From contig NW_024105087.1 in NCBI RefSeq assembly GCF_003945595.2, positions 5,463,001 through 5,527,000 of the forward strand: 64,000 nucleotides of DNA, in the 5' to 3' direction. The DNA comes from Pipra filicauda (Eukaryota; Chordata; Aves; Passeriformes; Pipridae). Position numbers and translations under genes: made by a program. Shown one piece after another: positions 1 to 12,090 of this stretch. Numbering within the stretch: the stretch's first letter is position 1; every line of letters begins with the position of its first letter. Below the pieces are notes generated by a model. It saw only the letters and a list, made by a program, of their open reading frames with translations, was not told the origin of the DNA and made no database searches.

Positions 1-1427
1 AAAATTAACACCCTAAAATTATGCTCTTTAAAAAAACATTATACTTTGTTTACTGCCTTAGCCTGCTTTCTCATTAACAATTACTATGGCACCTGTTGCC
101 AGCTCTCCTACATTAAATTGCTTCCTACCCACAGCCCAGTCTCTCTGCTCCCAGAAAATTAAAATTAAAGAACACACTCAGATTCCCTGTCCTGCAAGGC
201 ATTGCTAATAATGGTGCATTACCACAGGGGATGTTTCTTGTGGTTTTAATACTTTCTCTCCACCCATCTCACTTCTCTGTATAAGCAAGGAATTGAGAAA
301 GACTCCTGGCTATGCCAAAACATGTTGATCAAAACACGTGCCCCGCAGGACTGCCTCCCTCAAAACAGTCTAAACCAACACTGGATACAAGTTCTGTGCA
401 ACAACTCATTGTCATGTATGATTACATCATGAAAACTGCACTGGATTAATGCTTTATACAGTATACAAATAATAATGAAAAGCTGGAGCATGGCAACTGC
501 TGTGCATTCATAAATTTTTAAATCTTCGTTAATTTTAATTTCTCCTCCACTGTACATTGGCTTTTTAGTGCCTACTAGTTCTTAGCTCAAAACTATTAAA
601 ACATACTAAATTTTTAAGGACATGCTAATGTCAAACTGTGAAATTAAAAAAAAAAGAACACAAAGGACACTAACAAACTACATGCAGTCAAGACACATCT
701 CTTAACATCTCCAGCCACAAACTCATCAAATTATCATATCGACTGCTCTATAAATTTTAAGACTATACTTTCAAATATCAAGGCTTGTAAGTACCCACAT
801 GTCTATTTCTTTGAACAGTAGCTTAAATAAAAATATTACTACAGAAGAGGTACAAATTTTTAATTGTCCTTTCCACCAATTTATTATGGCCATAAAATTA
901 TACTTAAACACAGAAAGAATTCATCTGCAGTAGCTCTTTATCCTGAAACAGTTGCCCTGTTAGCCATTAATCTACAAAAATCTTACAAGAAACAGCATAT
1001 TTAATGTTTAAAAAACAACTTCTGAGTACAAAAACCTTCAAAGTATAAGCTCTTAAAGGTTTTCAAATACAAGTTTAAGTTCTAAAATTCACTTCTCACT
1101 TACCTTAATCTTAAAAGTTTATTACCATAGTAAAAAATAGAATCAAAAAATACATATTTCATAACTTTTCTTTAAATTAATTTGTTGAACTTCTAATTAG
1201 CATATTTCATTCAAAACACTTTTCAGCAGACTGGAATCGTAAGTATTGTCCCAAAATCTGAATCATTAGTTCATGCACATCTTATGAGGTTGATGCATGT
1301 GATTTTTGCTGCGGTGCAAACATTTGGATAACATCCAAATTCAGAAGGATGTATGAGCAGTTGCATCCACTGTTTACAGAGAGATCTGCACTGAAACTTG
1401 CCTAATCTGATGGGAATGCACACAGAG
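1..1427. other. ELF2 intron, AT-rich, no gene seen
   Basis: AT-rich sequence downstream (minus sense) of the ELF2 exon at 2874-3039. No exon matching the next part of ELF2 was recognised, so the following ELF2 exons should lie beyond base 1. Minus-strand AATAAA motifs near 1118-1123 and 878 are noted only because they lie downstream of the unidentified reading frame at 1428-1740. Confidence 0.6.
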
Positions 1428-1740
1428 TTACTGGGCTGCCAAGGTAAGCAGCTGAGAGAAGAGTCTCTCACCATTGTTTTGCTTGCCTGACATCATGAAT
1501 TTAAACTCCAGCTCTACATTAGGCAGCCTCAGGATAGGAATGTGTGCTGCCCATGTGATGTGGGTCTCACCAGCTCGGTATGGAGTGCCCAAGAGGACCT
1601 GGACTCCCTTTGGTTGCAGTTCTATGTACTCCCTATGCCAACACTCTGCTAATCCAGCAGAAATAACCCAACGAAAATACAGAACAGCTGAGGGAATCCT
1701 TGCTACGTTCTCTTGCAAACCTAGCAAACTGAAATGGCTA
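1428..1740 (-). pseudogene. Unidentified coding-like reading frame in an ELF2 intron
   Basis: Not recognised. On the minus strand an uninterrupted frame of about 100 codons ends at a TAA (1428-1430). Its product looks protein-like rather than random, with alternating hydrophobic residues and several Trp and Glu: it contains YFRWVISAGLAECWHREY, then GVQVLLGTPYRAGETHITW, then LRLPNVELEFKFMMSGK. A pyrimidine-rich stretch ending in CAG, and a second one ending in CTAG, lie just upstream near 1740-1755 and could be splice acceptors. The plus strand is also open here, which often accompanies genuine coding sequence. It could be a terminal exon of a nested or alternative minus-strand transcript, a retrocopy fragment, or a mobile-element fragment. 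No flanking poly(A) or target-site duplication was seen. The pseudogene label is provisional. Confidence 0.3.
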
Positions 1741-1783
1741 AAGAAGTTTAACAAATATGAGAGGCAACACAAGAAAGCAAGAG

Positions 1784-2089
1784 GAGGGGCAGGCACTGAT
1801 CTCTTCTCTGCAGTGAACAGTGATATGATCCATGGGAATGGCCTGACATTGTGTCAAGGGAGGTTTAGGCTGGATACCAGGAAAAGGTTCTTCACCCAGA
1901 GGGTGTTTTGGCACTGGAACAGGCTCCCCAGGGCAGTGGTCACAGCACCAAGCCTGACAGAGTTCAAGGGGTGCTTGGACAATGCTCTCAGGCACATGGT
2001 GTGATTTTTGGGGATGGTCCTGTGCAGGACTAAGGGTCGGGCTTAATGATTCTTGTGAGTCCCTTCCAACTGAGCATATTCTGTGATCC
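1784..2089 (+). repeat. CR1 LINE 3' fragment
   Basis: 5'-truncated CR1 retrotransposon in plus orientation. Its frame encodes the typical end of the CR1 ORF2 protein (RLDTRKRFFTQRV, then FWHWNRLPRAVV and FKGCLDNALRHMV). This is followed by the CR1 3' tail, with GTCCCTTCCAACT and a closing ATTCTGTGATCC. It is antisense to ELF2 and lies in an intron. Confidence 0.9.
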
Positions 2090-2873
2090 CGTGAATCGCA
2101 GCCCAGCAGTCAGGTGTCATAAGGCAGCTGTAGGAGCACAACTTTTGTTTCCTCAGACACTTTAAACAGACTTTGGTGCCCCTCAAGAGGTGCAGACCTC
2201 CCAGTGGTGCTCTTTGGAGAGAGGGTGTACAGAAAGGTATGTGCTTAGCACTGACCAGCTCAGCTTTTAAACCCAAAGCTCTACTCCTTGCTTCATCCCC
2301 AACTTGATATTTTACCAGCTGGATGAGTTAATTTCAATCTATCGGCTTTTTGCCCATAAAAAGAAGTCCAACTCTATCCCCTCTAGCCACATACTCCTGC
2401 CATCCAACCAGCAATAAAACCACTCTTCGATCAAAAAAGTGGGATAGCAAGGGACAGACAGGAATATGGGGTAAACAGAGCCACACAGTCCATTCTGCCA
2501 GCTGCCCTGCAGGTATTTGGCCCAGACACATTAAAAAACTGAGTTCTAACCAGCTTCCTGGCTCAGATGATTTTTAAAAACTCCAAGTTTAGCTGTCTAG
2601 CTAACTCCCTGCATAAGTAACAAAGACATAAATGAAGATCTGCCTGCTCATGAGGGTACACAGTTTGCAGCATCCTGAACGCAAGGGGACGTTTTTCCCT
2701 GCCAAGGTTATCCTGTCACCACTCAAGCTGAGCACAACTAAGTTTAGAGGGAAGAGATGTGAACTCAGGCCAGGATCTCCATCCCGTGGGTAAATACAAT
2801 GTCACACTCCTAGGGGACTTCTAAAAGTACTAAAACCTCATGGAAGATAAAAAAAAAAATGAAGTAAGTCTAC
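2090..2873. other. ELF2 intron, nothing recognised
   Basis: Intronic sequence between the CR1 copy and the splice donor of the ELF2 exon at 2874. Short open frames on both strands show no recognisable protein features. Confidence 0.6.
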
Positions 2874-3039
2874 CTGTTTCCACAGTTTCAGTCTCAATTT
2901 CTTGTTCCTCTGCTACATCTTGCATCAGGTAAGTCTCGTCATCATAAACCAGGACCTGAGCAGCGTAACCCTGTTCTAGTCTGGCACTAGGAACTGGCTC
3001 CACAATCACTGCTGGGAATTCAGAGACTGGCTCATTTTC
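2874..3039 (-). CDS. ELF2: ELF2 coding exon 2
   Basis: 166 bp, entered in phase 0 and left in phase 1. The acceptor is TTTCTATAG before GAAAATGAG and the donor is ACAG then GTAGAC. It encodes ENEPVSEFPAVIVEPV through EIETETVET. Confidence 0.93.
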
Positions 3040-4098
3040 CTATAGAAAGGAAAAAAAAAAGGGAAGAAAAGAAAAAAAAATGCTCTAAATACTGCACTGT
3101 TGAACTCTACATCAATATTTTTCCTCTTACGCTCTTACATATTTTATGGAATAATGATAATAATTTTAAAGATTTTTAAATGAAATTTTCTTCTAAAGCA
3201 AGAGATGAAAAGAATAAAAGATGGCTTATCAGCCATCAAAGGGACCTCCCTCAAACTCAGAGATATTTTCCTGGTTTTAAGCACTTAAAATTTAAAGCAT
3301 CAGACAAAGAGCTTTAAGATATTGGAAAAGAGCTTTCTAATGAAGTCATTCAGCTGTGGGAAGTGTTTCTTCTCCCTCTGCTTGATGAAATGTAATCAAG
3401 GCTTTTTGTGTGTGCTGCAAGATACCTACATCTGACCTGTATCTCATGAACACCCATGTTTTGGATTAAGTACATAAGCTATCACAGCAGAACTGACTAC
3501 TTCACAGCCCATATGCTTATGTCTACTTATTTAAGGATCAAAATGTCTGTAAAAGCATATTTAATCAGTTAAAGTGTTGCAGAAGTGGAACCCTGCCAGA
3601 TTCTATTTATTGAAAGCTACAGGATAGTAGAATATATTTATTATTTGTTGATAAGAATGCAAAAATGCAACCAAATATGTTGTGTTGGCTAACTTTAAAA
3701 AAGGCCCTTGTATTGTTCTGCTCAACTTGTTCTATACCTCAAGACACATCTGAGATCTTCAAAGAAATGCTTAGTATGGAATGTAATTTTGTAAACCAAG
3801 TCTGCAGTTGTACTGCAGACTCCAAAACTTACTGCTTCCACTTCTCTGTGATAACAAAATCCTCCAATAAAAGATATTTGAAAAATGGCTGCTGTCTTAC
3901 TCCTTACACAACAATCTCAAATCCATTTCATTTGTCTTCACAGCAAGTTTACAGTGAGTTTTTCTTTCAAATTTAGATAAAAGGTGCAAAGTTTGACAGT
4001 AAATAAATGCTATTTATTGTTCTAACCTCTTGGTTTTTGATTCCATTGCTGTCAAACTCCAGGCCAGGGCCCCCAGTGTCAATCACTGCTGATGTCAT
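2874..4098 (-). CDS. ELF2: ELF2 (NERF), N-terminal coding exons, partial
   Basis: ELF2 is an ETS-family transcription factor that binds GGAA sites in the nucleus. This window holds only the first 79 residues of the form that starts MTSAV; the ETS domain is encoded beyond base 1. Two exons are read on the minus strand, 4098-4027 and 3039-2874, and together they are in frame. The start peptide MTSAVIDTGGPGLEFDSNGI and the acidic stretch VEPVPSARLEQGYAAQVLVY followed by DDETYLMQDVAEEQE agree closely with the mammalian ELF2/NERF N-terminal activation region. The chosen ATG (4098-4096) has A at -3. Both donors are GT and both acceptors AG. An alternative mammalian first exon (shorter NERF-1 type isoforms) was looked for in 1-2870 and not found. 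Confidence 0.93.
3040..4026. other. ELF2 intron between coding exons
   Basis: 987-bp intron. The plus-strand frame at 3665-3976 has no recognisable features and is read as chance. Confidence 0.7.
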
Positions 4099-4220
4099 GG
4101 TGCATCCCCTGAAGATGCTTTGAGAGCTGTTATCTCTTCAAGACAGTAATGCTGATAACCTCAGGATATCAAAGGCTTGAATTCCCAATCCACTGCTGTT
4201 AAACAGCTAGGCAGAGGCTG
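4027..4220 (-). CDS. ELF2: ELF2 first coding exon with 5'UTR part
   Basis: Minus-strand exon bounded by the acceptor TGTGTTTCAG (just above 4220) and the donor GTTAGA (4026-4021). Bases 4220-4099 are 5'UTR. Coding starts at 4098 and gives 24 codons, MTSAVIDTGGPGLEFDSNGI plus KNQE. The exon ends in phase 0, matching the next exon. Confidence 0.9.
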
Positions 4221-5563
4221 CTGAAACACAAAAGAATTTTAAGTTATTTGCATAATTTATAGTCAAAAATCTTCTAATGTTTATGAAATCTATTGCATGT
4301 TATATCTCCACATCAAAACAGGACATGGGCAAGCACAATAGATGGGACAGAATGTGCTGACCTCGGTGAAGTCAGCAGTGACACACAAGTTTCACACTAA
4401 TACTAAGAGAACACAATCTCAGTTTGGCTTTTCACAATTTCAGCCAGAATCATTAATTTCTCACTGAGGTAAAATATTAACTAATTTTTTTTTGAGACAT
4501 ACATACATTTGAGTTACTGCAGCTTTCCTAAAGTGATTGCTTTCATATCAAATGATCAGATTATTTTTAACATTTTCTTCTTTGCTTTATTGTTTCATAG
4601 TCATTTCAGAAAGTTTCACACATACTGCCCTTTTAAAGCAGTGCATATTTATTACACATCTCAAACACACATCTAATTTCTAACCTACAGTTTTCTTTGA
4701 AATACAAAGTATTCTAGCAGTTCATCTTTTATAGAAGAAATTCTTATGAAACTAAAAATGTAGTTGCACATCGTAATGCTGCAATTTGTGTGTACCATGG
4801 ACTCACTGAGCTCACAAAGAGACACAACTTTCATCTTTGTGAATTTTTTTTAAGAGTGCTTTGTTTCTAACCAACTGGTATTACTCATACCCTGCCTTTC
4901 AAAGAGACAAATAATCTCCCTTCATAAACTCTGGGTCATGAGGAGCAGTTTACTACTTCAAGGTGCAACTAAAGCTCCTTAGCTGAACAACAGAAAGCCC
5001 ATGTTCCATGTGAGGCAAAAGAACCCAACCTGTTATCAATTACCCTTGCAAGTAACTCCACTGAGATCAATGCTTTTTAACAGAAGCCAGAATTTAGCCC
5101 AGTATTTTTAATAAAACCCATCCATTTAGAAAGCTAGCACAATCACTGAGGTCTGCAAGAAAACAGGATCTTCTAATACACACTGAGGAAAAAGAATCAT
5201 AATCAATACTTTAATGGGCAAACTCAATGAGTCTGCTTTTAAACAGCAGACAGCTTAAAGTAAATTAATCTTGCACATACAGGGAAAAACTAGTTTGGAT
5301 TCATGCAGAGCAACTGGGCTTCCTATGGGCATGACAGCTTAGGTGCACTAGCAAAAACTACAATTGTTGATCTCCCCATCAGGATGTCAACTAAGCAAGA
5401 AAGTCAACAAAAAATACTATGCAAAAATTGGTTTAAAACTTTAAATTATCAAGGTATTGAGGATCCTTCAGCCTGCCATAAAAACATGCTCAGAAAGGCA
5501 TCACTGATGTTGCTGTACCAACGTAGCACAAAGTCAGTTGCCACGCAGTGCACGGCAGGTCAC

Positions 5564-5628
5564 TACAAAAACACACCAAAAACACAACCAAAAAAACAAG
5601 CAACATACCAAACAAACAAAAAAAAATC
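5564..5628. repeat. A/C-rich low-complexity tract
   Basis: CAAAAACACACC-like and ACAAACAAA-like motifs repeat imperfectly. The complement resembles the GTTTG-rich tracts found elsewhere in this window. Confidence 0.6.
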
Positions 5629-8600
5629 CTGACACAACAGAGCAGTATACCCATATTTTTCACCCTTACATACAAAAAGGAGAATAAATTCTGATACCAG
5701 CTTTCTTGAGAATTAATCCTCACAAAACAAAACCAAAGAACAGGAAACCATGTTAAATCACTATCATAGTAGCAGCAGAATAAGCACAAGATACATTTCA
5801 AAAGAAAGGAAAAAAAATATATGCAATTTAGAATAAAAAAATAAGGCTTTTTTGCTTACATAGGCAGCCAACTTTACATAACAAAGCACAATTCATACCT
5901 AACAATATTTCATTTGTAACAGCACAAAAGAACCTCCACAGTTAATACTTTATTTTCCATTGTTTCATTTGTAAAGCTAGCACCACTTTTTGATTATCAA
6001 CATTTTCAAGATGAAACAGAAAGCCAGGATCTCCTCTGCTCCCCAAACAAGACTCGGGCTGGAAAGCCTTTAACAGGCATCCCTTGTAGCCATATATACT
6101 TGTCACCCTCCATGTTTTTAGCACAAAAAGCCTACTCCTTATCTGCCTATCAATTATTCCAAAAGTGTTTAAATTCAGAAACATGTAAAGTAGAAAACGA
6201 GCTGTTTATGAATGCACTAAAATAATCAGTCAGGAGGCAAAATAAGAAAATAAGTTTTATTGCCAAAACTTTTTCCTCTTCTATGGTTTTCCATTTACAT
6301 CCATGCTAGAAATACCAAAAAGCAATCATAACCCAAAGGAGAGGTCCAAAGAAAGGAAATGGTACATTAATTTGAAAGCAGAGCCTCCAACCACTTTCAA
6401 AATCAGTGTTATTCCTGCAACTCAGACTTGTAGCTACATGAGAACATACAGCACTTCATGTAGTGCCTTTGCCTAAGGATGTCACCAAGCTATTTTCATT
6501 CTCACACAGAATATTAATGCAAATCAACAATCACATACTAGACCACATCTACTGTGTGTTTATATTTTATGTACTACAGTCCCACACAGGTGGCCAAACA
6601 GTAGCAACCGAAAACACTCAATATTCTGTTCAAGACCAGGTTATCTCAAAAACATGCCATTTATGTCTCCTAGGTTACAGGAAGTTTAGGTCACTTTTGT
6701 GCTGATTTGTCTGTACATTAATTAACAGTTACCTGTGGAAATGAAGATAGGGCAGTGCAGGAACATAAACAATAATCCTCATTTTCCAGTTCTGGCAGAA
6801 ATTCCTAGTAAGAACCTTACAGGTGAAAATCTACCGAAAGATGTGTGAGACACTGAATCCCAGCATTCCTTAAAAGGATGGTGTCTTCAGACTGAATGTA
6901 TGGAACAGTCCAGGCAAGGAATAAATGAAAGGCCCAAAGCCTTTAGATAATAGGATTTGAACTTCATACTCAGAGTCCTGCTATTCAGCAACGTTTTCAA
7001 AACTCTGACAGGATACAGAAAAAGGCGAGTGGGAAGTTAAAACAGCCTCGGTTGAGTTCTGAGTTGAAGCAAACGCACAAACACGCCCCACACACCCACG
7101 TGTTTGTGTCCTGCAGACACGGCCCTTTCTGAATGAACCAGTCAAGCATCTGCCCTCTTTCTTTCCCTAAGGAGTATGTCTCTGTGGAAGGCTTTTTGCT
7201 TGTCCCTCAAATTTCAGCAGAACACCGAATCTATTCCCCACCCTCTCCCTATCAAGTCGCAACTCATTTGACTCCTGTAAAAGGAAAAGGCTGCCTGGCC
7301 ACTTTCAGAAATCAGTACTGAAATTCACATTTCCCAAGGCTAACTGAGACAAAAAGGCCAAAAGACAATTAGACTCAGATTCTTAAAGGAAGAGATGATT
7401 CAGGTTTGTAAGAGAACAGACTGTCCCCAGTGATACAAATAGCCAGCAGAGAAAGTATGACTAGTTTTGAATTACAAAACAACACGCAGGAAGATTAAAA
7501 CTAAAAAAAACCCCACACACTACAAATGTAAGTCCTCTCTAGATAGATGCTTACAACACAGTAAAATATGGAATAACATCAGGAAAAAAAAAAAAAGTAA
7601 CATTTCCAAAAGAAATTACCGAATCATTTTGTCAGAGTTGTGACATCCACTCCTGTTCTTCCTGGTAATGGAAAAAGCAGAGGGAAAAACTGGCTTTGAA
7701 ACATTTGGAATAACCCTTACAACCACAAAAACAGCTTTGTTGCATCACTTGTTATTTTTGTATGTATCTCATGGGAAAACAAAAGTAAGTCTAGGTGCTC
7801 CCATCCCCAAATAAACTAAAAAAAATGAACCCAACTAAACTAAAAAATCTGAACCTTAAATTCTTTGCCTCAACAGCAAGAAGTTTATAACTGTTTACCA
7901 CTATAAAAGACATATCAAAACCTCAAATTTTGGATAATTTCACTGGTCAAGATGACCAATTAGAGCCTGTACATCTTCAGAGGCTACAGGGGACTTGTCA
8001 TAAAGGCTACAAAATACCAAGCAGGTCATTCACATATTGAATAGCACATTTATATGACCCACACTGTGCATCCAAGTGTTTGCTTACAAGAAATCCAAAT
8101 GGTTATGTTTTCAGCAGAAAGCTTAAAACCACTGCAAATCACAACTGTGATGAGCACACCCCCCAAAAAACAGTGCCTTAAGTTGATCCCCCCGTGCATA
8201 ATCACCTACTAAATTATCAGAGAAGCAAAGATGCAGCTCAACAGAATTACAAATAATAATTGAAAAACCAGTGTGGAATGGATGGCAGAGCATCATCTCT
8301 GCTAGGCCAGACTCCAAGTGAAGTTATTTAGGACTGGCTTCAAAACAAAACTCTAAATATAAATCTGCAAATCGTTTGAGTACACTTTCGTTTTAATTAT
8401 AAAACAAGCAAGCAAGAAAAAAAAGAAAGAACCCAATGCTTGAAAAACAAAAAAAGATGCCCCCCCACAAAACCAAGACAAACGTGCAGAAGTCTGGGCA
8501 GCAGTGACCAGAGGCAGCTGCTCCCACAGCACTCAGAGCCACCACAAGAGTACTTGGAACAATGTCCCCCTTTTATTCAGCTGGCATCCCAGATCCTGAG

Positions 8601-8678
8601 GAGAGATTTATGCGGATACCTACACAGATGCAACCACAAGAGCAGGACTGTAGCCAGCAGTAGCATCACACACACAGC

Positions 8679-8696
8679 TTTTTTTTTTTTTTTTTA
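8679..8696. repeat. Poly(T) run followed by AATAAAAAGG
   Basis: Homopolymer T run of about 17 bases in the ELF2 first intron. No retrocopy was recognised beside it. Confidence 0.6.
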
Positions 8697-10384
8697 ATAA
8701 AAAGGCCCTCTTTTGGTCTAATTAAAAAAAAAGTTAGAAAGCTGGCTTGAAAATGAAGTTAGTTATACGTGCAGAAATACACTGGCCAAGATCTCTGCAG
8801 AATCCCACTAGGAGTAACAAAGCTTCCTAAGGGTCCGAAGGTGGCCCTTCATAGGCAGGGCCTCAAATATACCAGTAAATGCCACTGTCACTCTGATACA
8901 TATAAACCACAGCATGCTCTGTAAAATTTATGGCAACTGAAAAGGGTTTTTTTAAGATGCTTTCCCAGATAATTTTTTACAGCTCTGGCTAGCTGATTCA
9001 CACTGGCGTGTGCAGAAGAAATGGCAAATTAACCTTCTGGGTTTTTTGAGACTCAGAACAAGTCTAAAAACTGAAAAATTAGGTTGCTGAAAAAGCTGGC
9101 TGAGAGAAAAAAATATTTAAACTTGTTGCTAAAGCATCCGGGGGTATACTCAAAAAGAAGATACAAAGTAAATTTTTACATCCACAAGGTCGGGAGAACA
9201 AAACAATCCATGCAGTTTATAGTACCTTAAAAATTACAACAATCGCTAAAAGTTACAGAAAAGGAAATCAAAATAAACAATCAGCAAAGTAATCCTGGCC
9301 ACGCCATAATTCCCAAGTTTCCATACAACTAAGCAATAATTTTATTGCAGAACGCACAGAAAATCCTTGTGTTGGATCAAATTAATGATGCATCAAATCC
9401 AGTAAGAAATCAGAGGAACTCCTTCCACACATATTTAATTTGATCATCTGAACATCCAAAGTTTGCTCTGAAACCTCAATAGCTAAAGCTGACGAGCCCC
9501 AAAACATACAAGCTCATAATCACTTAAAAACTATTAACGTTCTGCAAAAACCTTTGTGGCTTCAGCAGGTTTCTTCTGGACCTTCCCGTATTTCATCCTA
9601 TTAGCAGGCTCTCTTCCCACTGCTCTCTATTTAAAGATAGCCTGAAGCCTCCTCTTCCCTCTGACAGGAGTCTCTCACACATATCCTTACTTTGTACCCC
9701 CACTTCTCTTCCCAGTGAGTCGTTTGTTGGTCCTTAACAACCACTTCCACTCCCCCACAAGCCGGAGTACGGGAGGAATTATTCATCGTTTTACATAATA
9801 AAGGAACAGAGACGATTAAATTAAATGGTGAGGATGTGGGTTTAAAAAACAAAAAAAAAACCCCAATACACACACTAAAAGGAAGCAGTGCGCGCAAATT
9901 CCGTAATTAGCTTTCATAGGATATTCTGGAGGTCAAAAAACTTGTAAGATTTAAGTCCAACAGCTTTAGAGAGGTAAAGCTCCTGAATGGCTTATGAGAC
10001 TGCCGAACACAAAGACACGCAAAACAGTCTAAAGTTTAGGGACCTTCTGAACCAGATATCAGTGAAACCTAAGAGACGGTTTCAGAAAAAGAGTACGGAA
10101 AGGGTTTGTCACTGATAGTACCACACAAAACAACCATCCTGTTCCCAGAACCTTTCCTAAAGCAACTGATCCTGTCCACTGTCAGAGATGGAGTGAAAGC
10201 AGAAGGAGGAAGAGAGGAATTCGGATCAGACCCAGAACCGTCCTCACGAATTGGCCGTGTGTAAGGTAAGGTTTTGCTGCCTTTGCTAAAGAAGTTAAAC
10301 GATTACAGAAAAGTGACAAGGAAGATGACAGTGCCCAGCCATAAGGGGAGGGAGCGAGCAAAACGAAGACCCGAATTAGTTAAG

Positions 10385-10386
<2 letters not shown>

Positions 10387-10432
<46 letters not shown>
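10387..10432. repeat. (GA)n microsatellite
   Basis: About 23 uninterrupted GA dinucleotides, just inside the ELF2 first intron about 700 bp from the predicted donor of exon 1. Perfect tracts of this length are usually length-polymorphic. Confidence 0.95.
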
Positions 10433-10436
<4 letters not shown>

Positions 10437-10499
10437 AGGGAACACGGCCAAAAAGGGTAACAGATAAACACGGACTGGGCTCACGGTATAACGACGAAC

Positions 10500-11560
10500 A
10501 CGGCAGACTCCGGCCCTTTATGCAGGGTGAGAGCGGCGCGGGGTGCTGGGCGCCGATCGCGGGGCCGGGAGGAGCGAGCACACACACGCATGACAGCGAG
10601 CGGCCCGCACGCCCGGGCTGCCATGTTCTCACGGCGCCCCGTGTAAACAACGCGCTGCCCCCCTGGCGCTGCCCCCCCCGGCGCTGCCCCGGCCGCCTCC
10701 CCCTTCCCGCCGCCCACCCGCGCCCAGCCCGGCCCGGGGTGCTGCGGGCCCGGCCCGGGAGGCCGCGGCCGCCCCGGGGCTGTGTTTACACTGACAGCCG
10801 GCGTGCACCGCCCGCCCCGCCGCCGAGCGCGGACCCCGCTGGGCTGAGGGGGGACCCGGGGCGGCCCCTCCGGCCCCGCGGCCGCCCCGCCGCGCCCCGC
10901 GCGGAACCGAAAGTGCGGCGGGGCAGGGCAGGGCAGGGCAGGGCGGGGGGCGGGAGGTGCCGCCGGAGCGACCCCCCGGCCCCGCCGCCCCCGCGGCCGC
11001 CCCACGCGCCCCGGCCGCCCCTCACGGCCCCCGCGCGGCGCGGCCGCCCCCTCCCCGCGCAGGGCCGCCTGTCAGCGCCGCCGCGGCGGCAGGAGCCGGA
11101 GCCGGCGGCTCGCCGCGCCCTTACCGTATCCGTGCGGGCGGAGGCCGCACCCGTTGGGCCGCGCAGGCCGGGAGCGGGAGGCGGCGGGCGCCGCCCGGGC
11201 AGAGCCGGGCCGGGCCGGGGCCGGGCCGGGGCGGGAGGGGCGGGGGCGCAGCGGCGCGACCTGCCCGGCCCGGCCCGGCCCCCCCCGCGCCAGCGCCGGG
11301 CGCGCGGGGGCGCTGCGGGCAGGCGGGGCCGCTCCGCGCCTGCGCGGGCCCGGCCGACACGGGGACGGGGAGCTCCTGAGGGAGCGGCGGCCGCGCCGGG
11401 AGCGTCCCCGGGGCCGTGGTGTCCGTCCGTCCCCCCTGCTCCGGACCACAAAGGGCGAGGCTGAGCGGCATCGAGACCCCTGCTGCGCCGGGGTTTTCCC
11501 CCTGAGCCCCGTGCCGGAGCAGGTGCCTGCTCCCAGCGCCGCGGGCGCGGCGGTCTCCTC
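10500..11560 (-). promoter_or_regulatory. ELF2: CpG-island promoter of ELF2
   Basis: About 1 kb of very GC- and CpG-rich sequence with many GGGGCGG/CCCCGCCC (Sp1-type) boxes, containing the predicted non-coding first exon of ELF2. Transcription is inferred to run towards lower coordinates. Long open frames on both strands here are expected in CpG islands because AT-rich stop codons are rare. Confidence 0.8.
11125..11260 (-). other. ELF2: Probable ELF2 non-coding first exon
   Basis: A good minus-strand donor (GATACG then GTAAGGGC) marks the exon's 3' edge at 11125 in the island. Position and orientation fit the 5'UTR exon that splices to 4220. The upstream edge (transcription start) cannot be read from sequence, so 11260 is only indicative. 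Confidence 0.5.
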
Positions 11561-11569
11561 ACGGACAGA

Positions 11570-12090
11570 ACGAGCTGTCCGTGTGTCTGGTTGCTGCCGG
11601 TTCCAGGAGCTCTCTAAACGCAGGGGTCTGGTGTGGGAAAGAGAGACTGTTTATTCTGCGAGGTGGAGGTTTCTGCAGAACGAGCATCCCCGACGATCAA
11701 AAGCTTTTACTATGTGTACATTTTAGCAGACAAAGGAATTAGTGTTCATTGGCTACAAGTTGCATAGTTCTCTTATTAATTAGTATTCTATCTCCTATTG
11801 GTTAATGATTCTCTCTCTTCTCATAGTAATTAGTCCCCATGTTCGGTCTTTCTCTTCTCTTGGGTGGGTGCGTTTCTTGGGTCGGGGGTCCCTGAGTCGG
11901 TGGTTCCCATCTCCCCCTGAGGGAATTACCTTTTACCCAGTCGGAGCTGATTCCAGCACAGTTGCTGACTTGGGTTTATTAGTTTCCTCCTTATCTTGGG
12001 AGTTCTGCCAGATGGCCCCTAAATTCTGCATCTTTTTGTCCACATCTTTGTGTTACATCCTCCTTCCCAAGTTTTGTTAAGCTCTCCGTA
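11570..12090 (-). mobile_element. Probable solitary retroviral LTR, sense to ELF2
   Basis: Read on the minus strand, the stretch has the order expected of an LTR. Two CCAAT boxes (plus 11797-11801 and 11748-11752) come first, then a short AT-rich promoter-like segment. An AATAAA (11655-11650) follows about 95 bp after the second box, and then a pyrimidine-rich U5-like segment. A purine-rich GGGGGAGATGGG lies upstream near 11910. No gag, pol or env sequence was recognised. Exact TG...CA ends and a target-site duplication could not be fixed, so the borders are approximate. A unique-sequence upstream region with coincidental motifs is the main alternative. Confidence 0.38.

Larger units (their letters stand above)
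4221..11124. other. ELF2 first intron, 6.9 kb
   Basis: Large 5' intron between the non-coding first exon and the ATG exon. No conserved exon was recognised on either strand. It contains an A/C-rich tract, a poly(T) run and a long GA microsatellite, listed separately. Its upstream end lies inside the promoter CpG island. Confidence 0.6.

Noticed and set aside
1474..2004. 176-residue plus-strand open frame
   Set aside because: Its 3' half is the end of a CR1 ORF2. The 5' half is the antisense of the minus-strand frame at 1428-1740, so it is not one host gene.
10274..11464. 396-residue plus-strand open frame across the ELF2 CpG island
   Set aside because: Arg/Pro/Gly/Ala-only composition with several overlapping frames on both strands is typical of CpG-island sequence; part is the GA microsatellite translated as RERERE.
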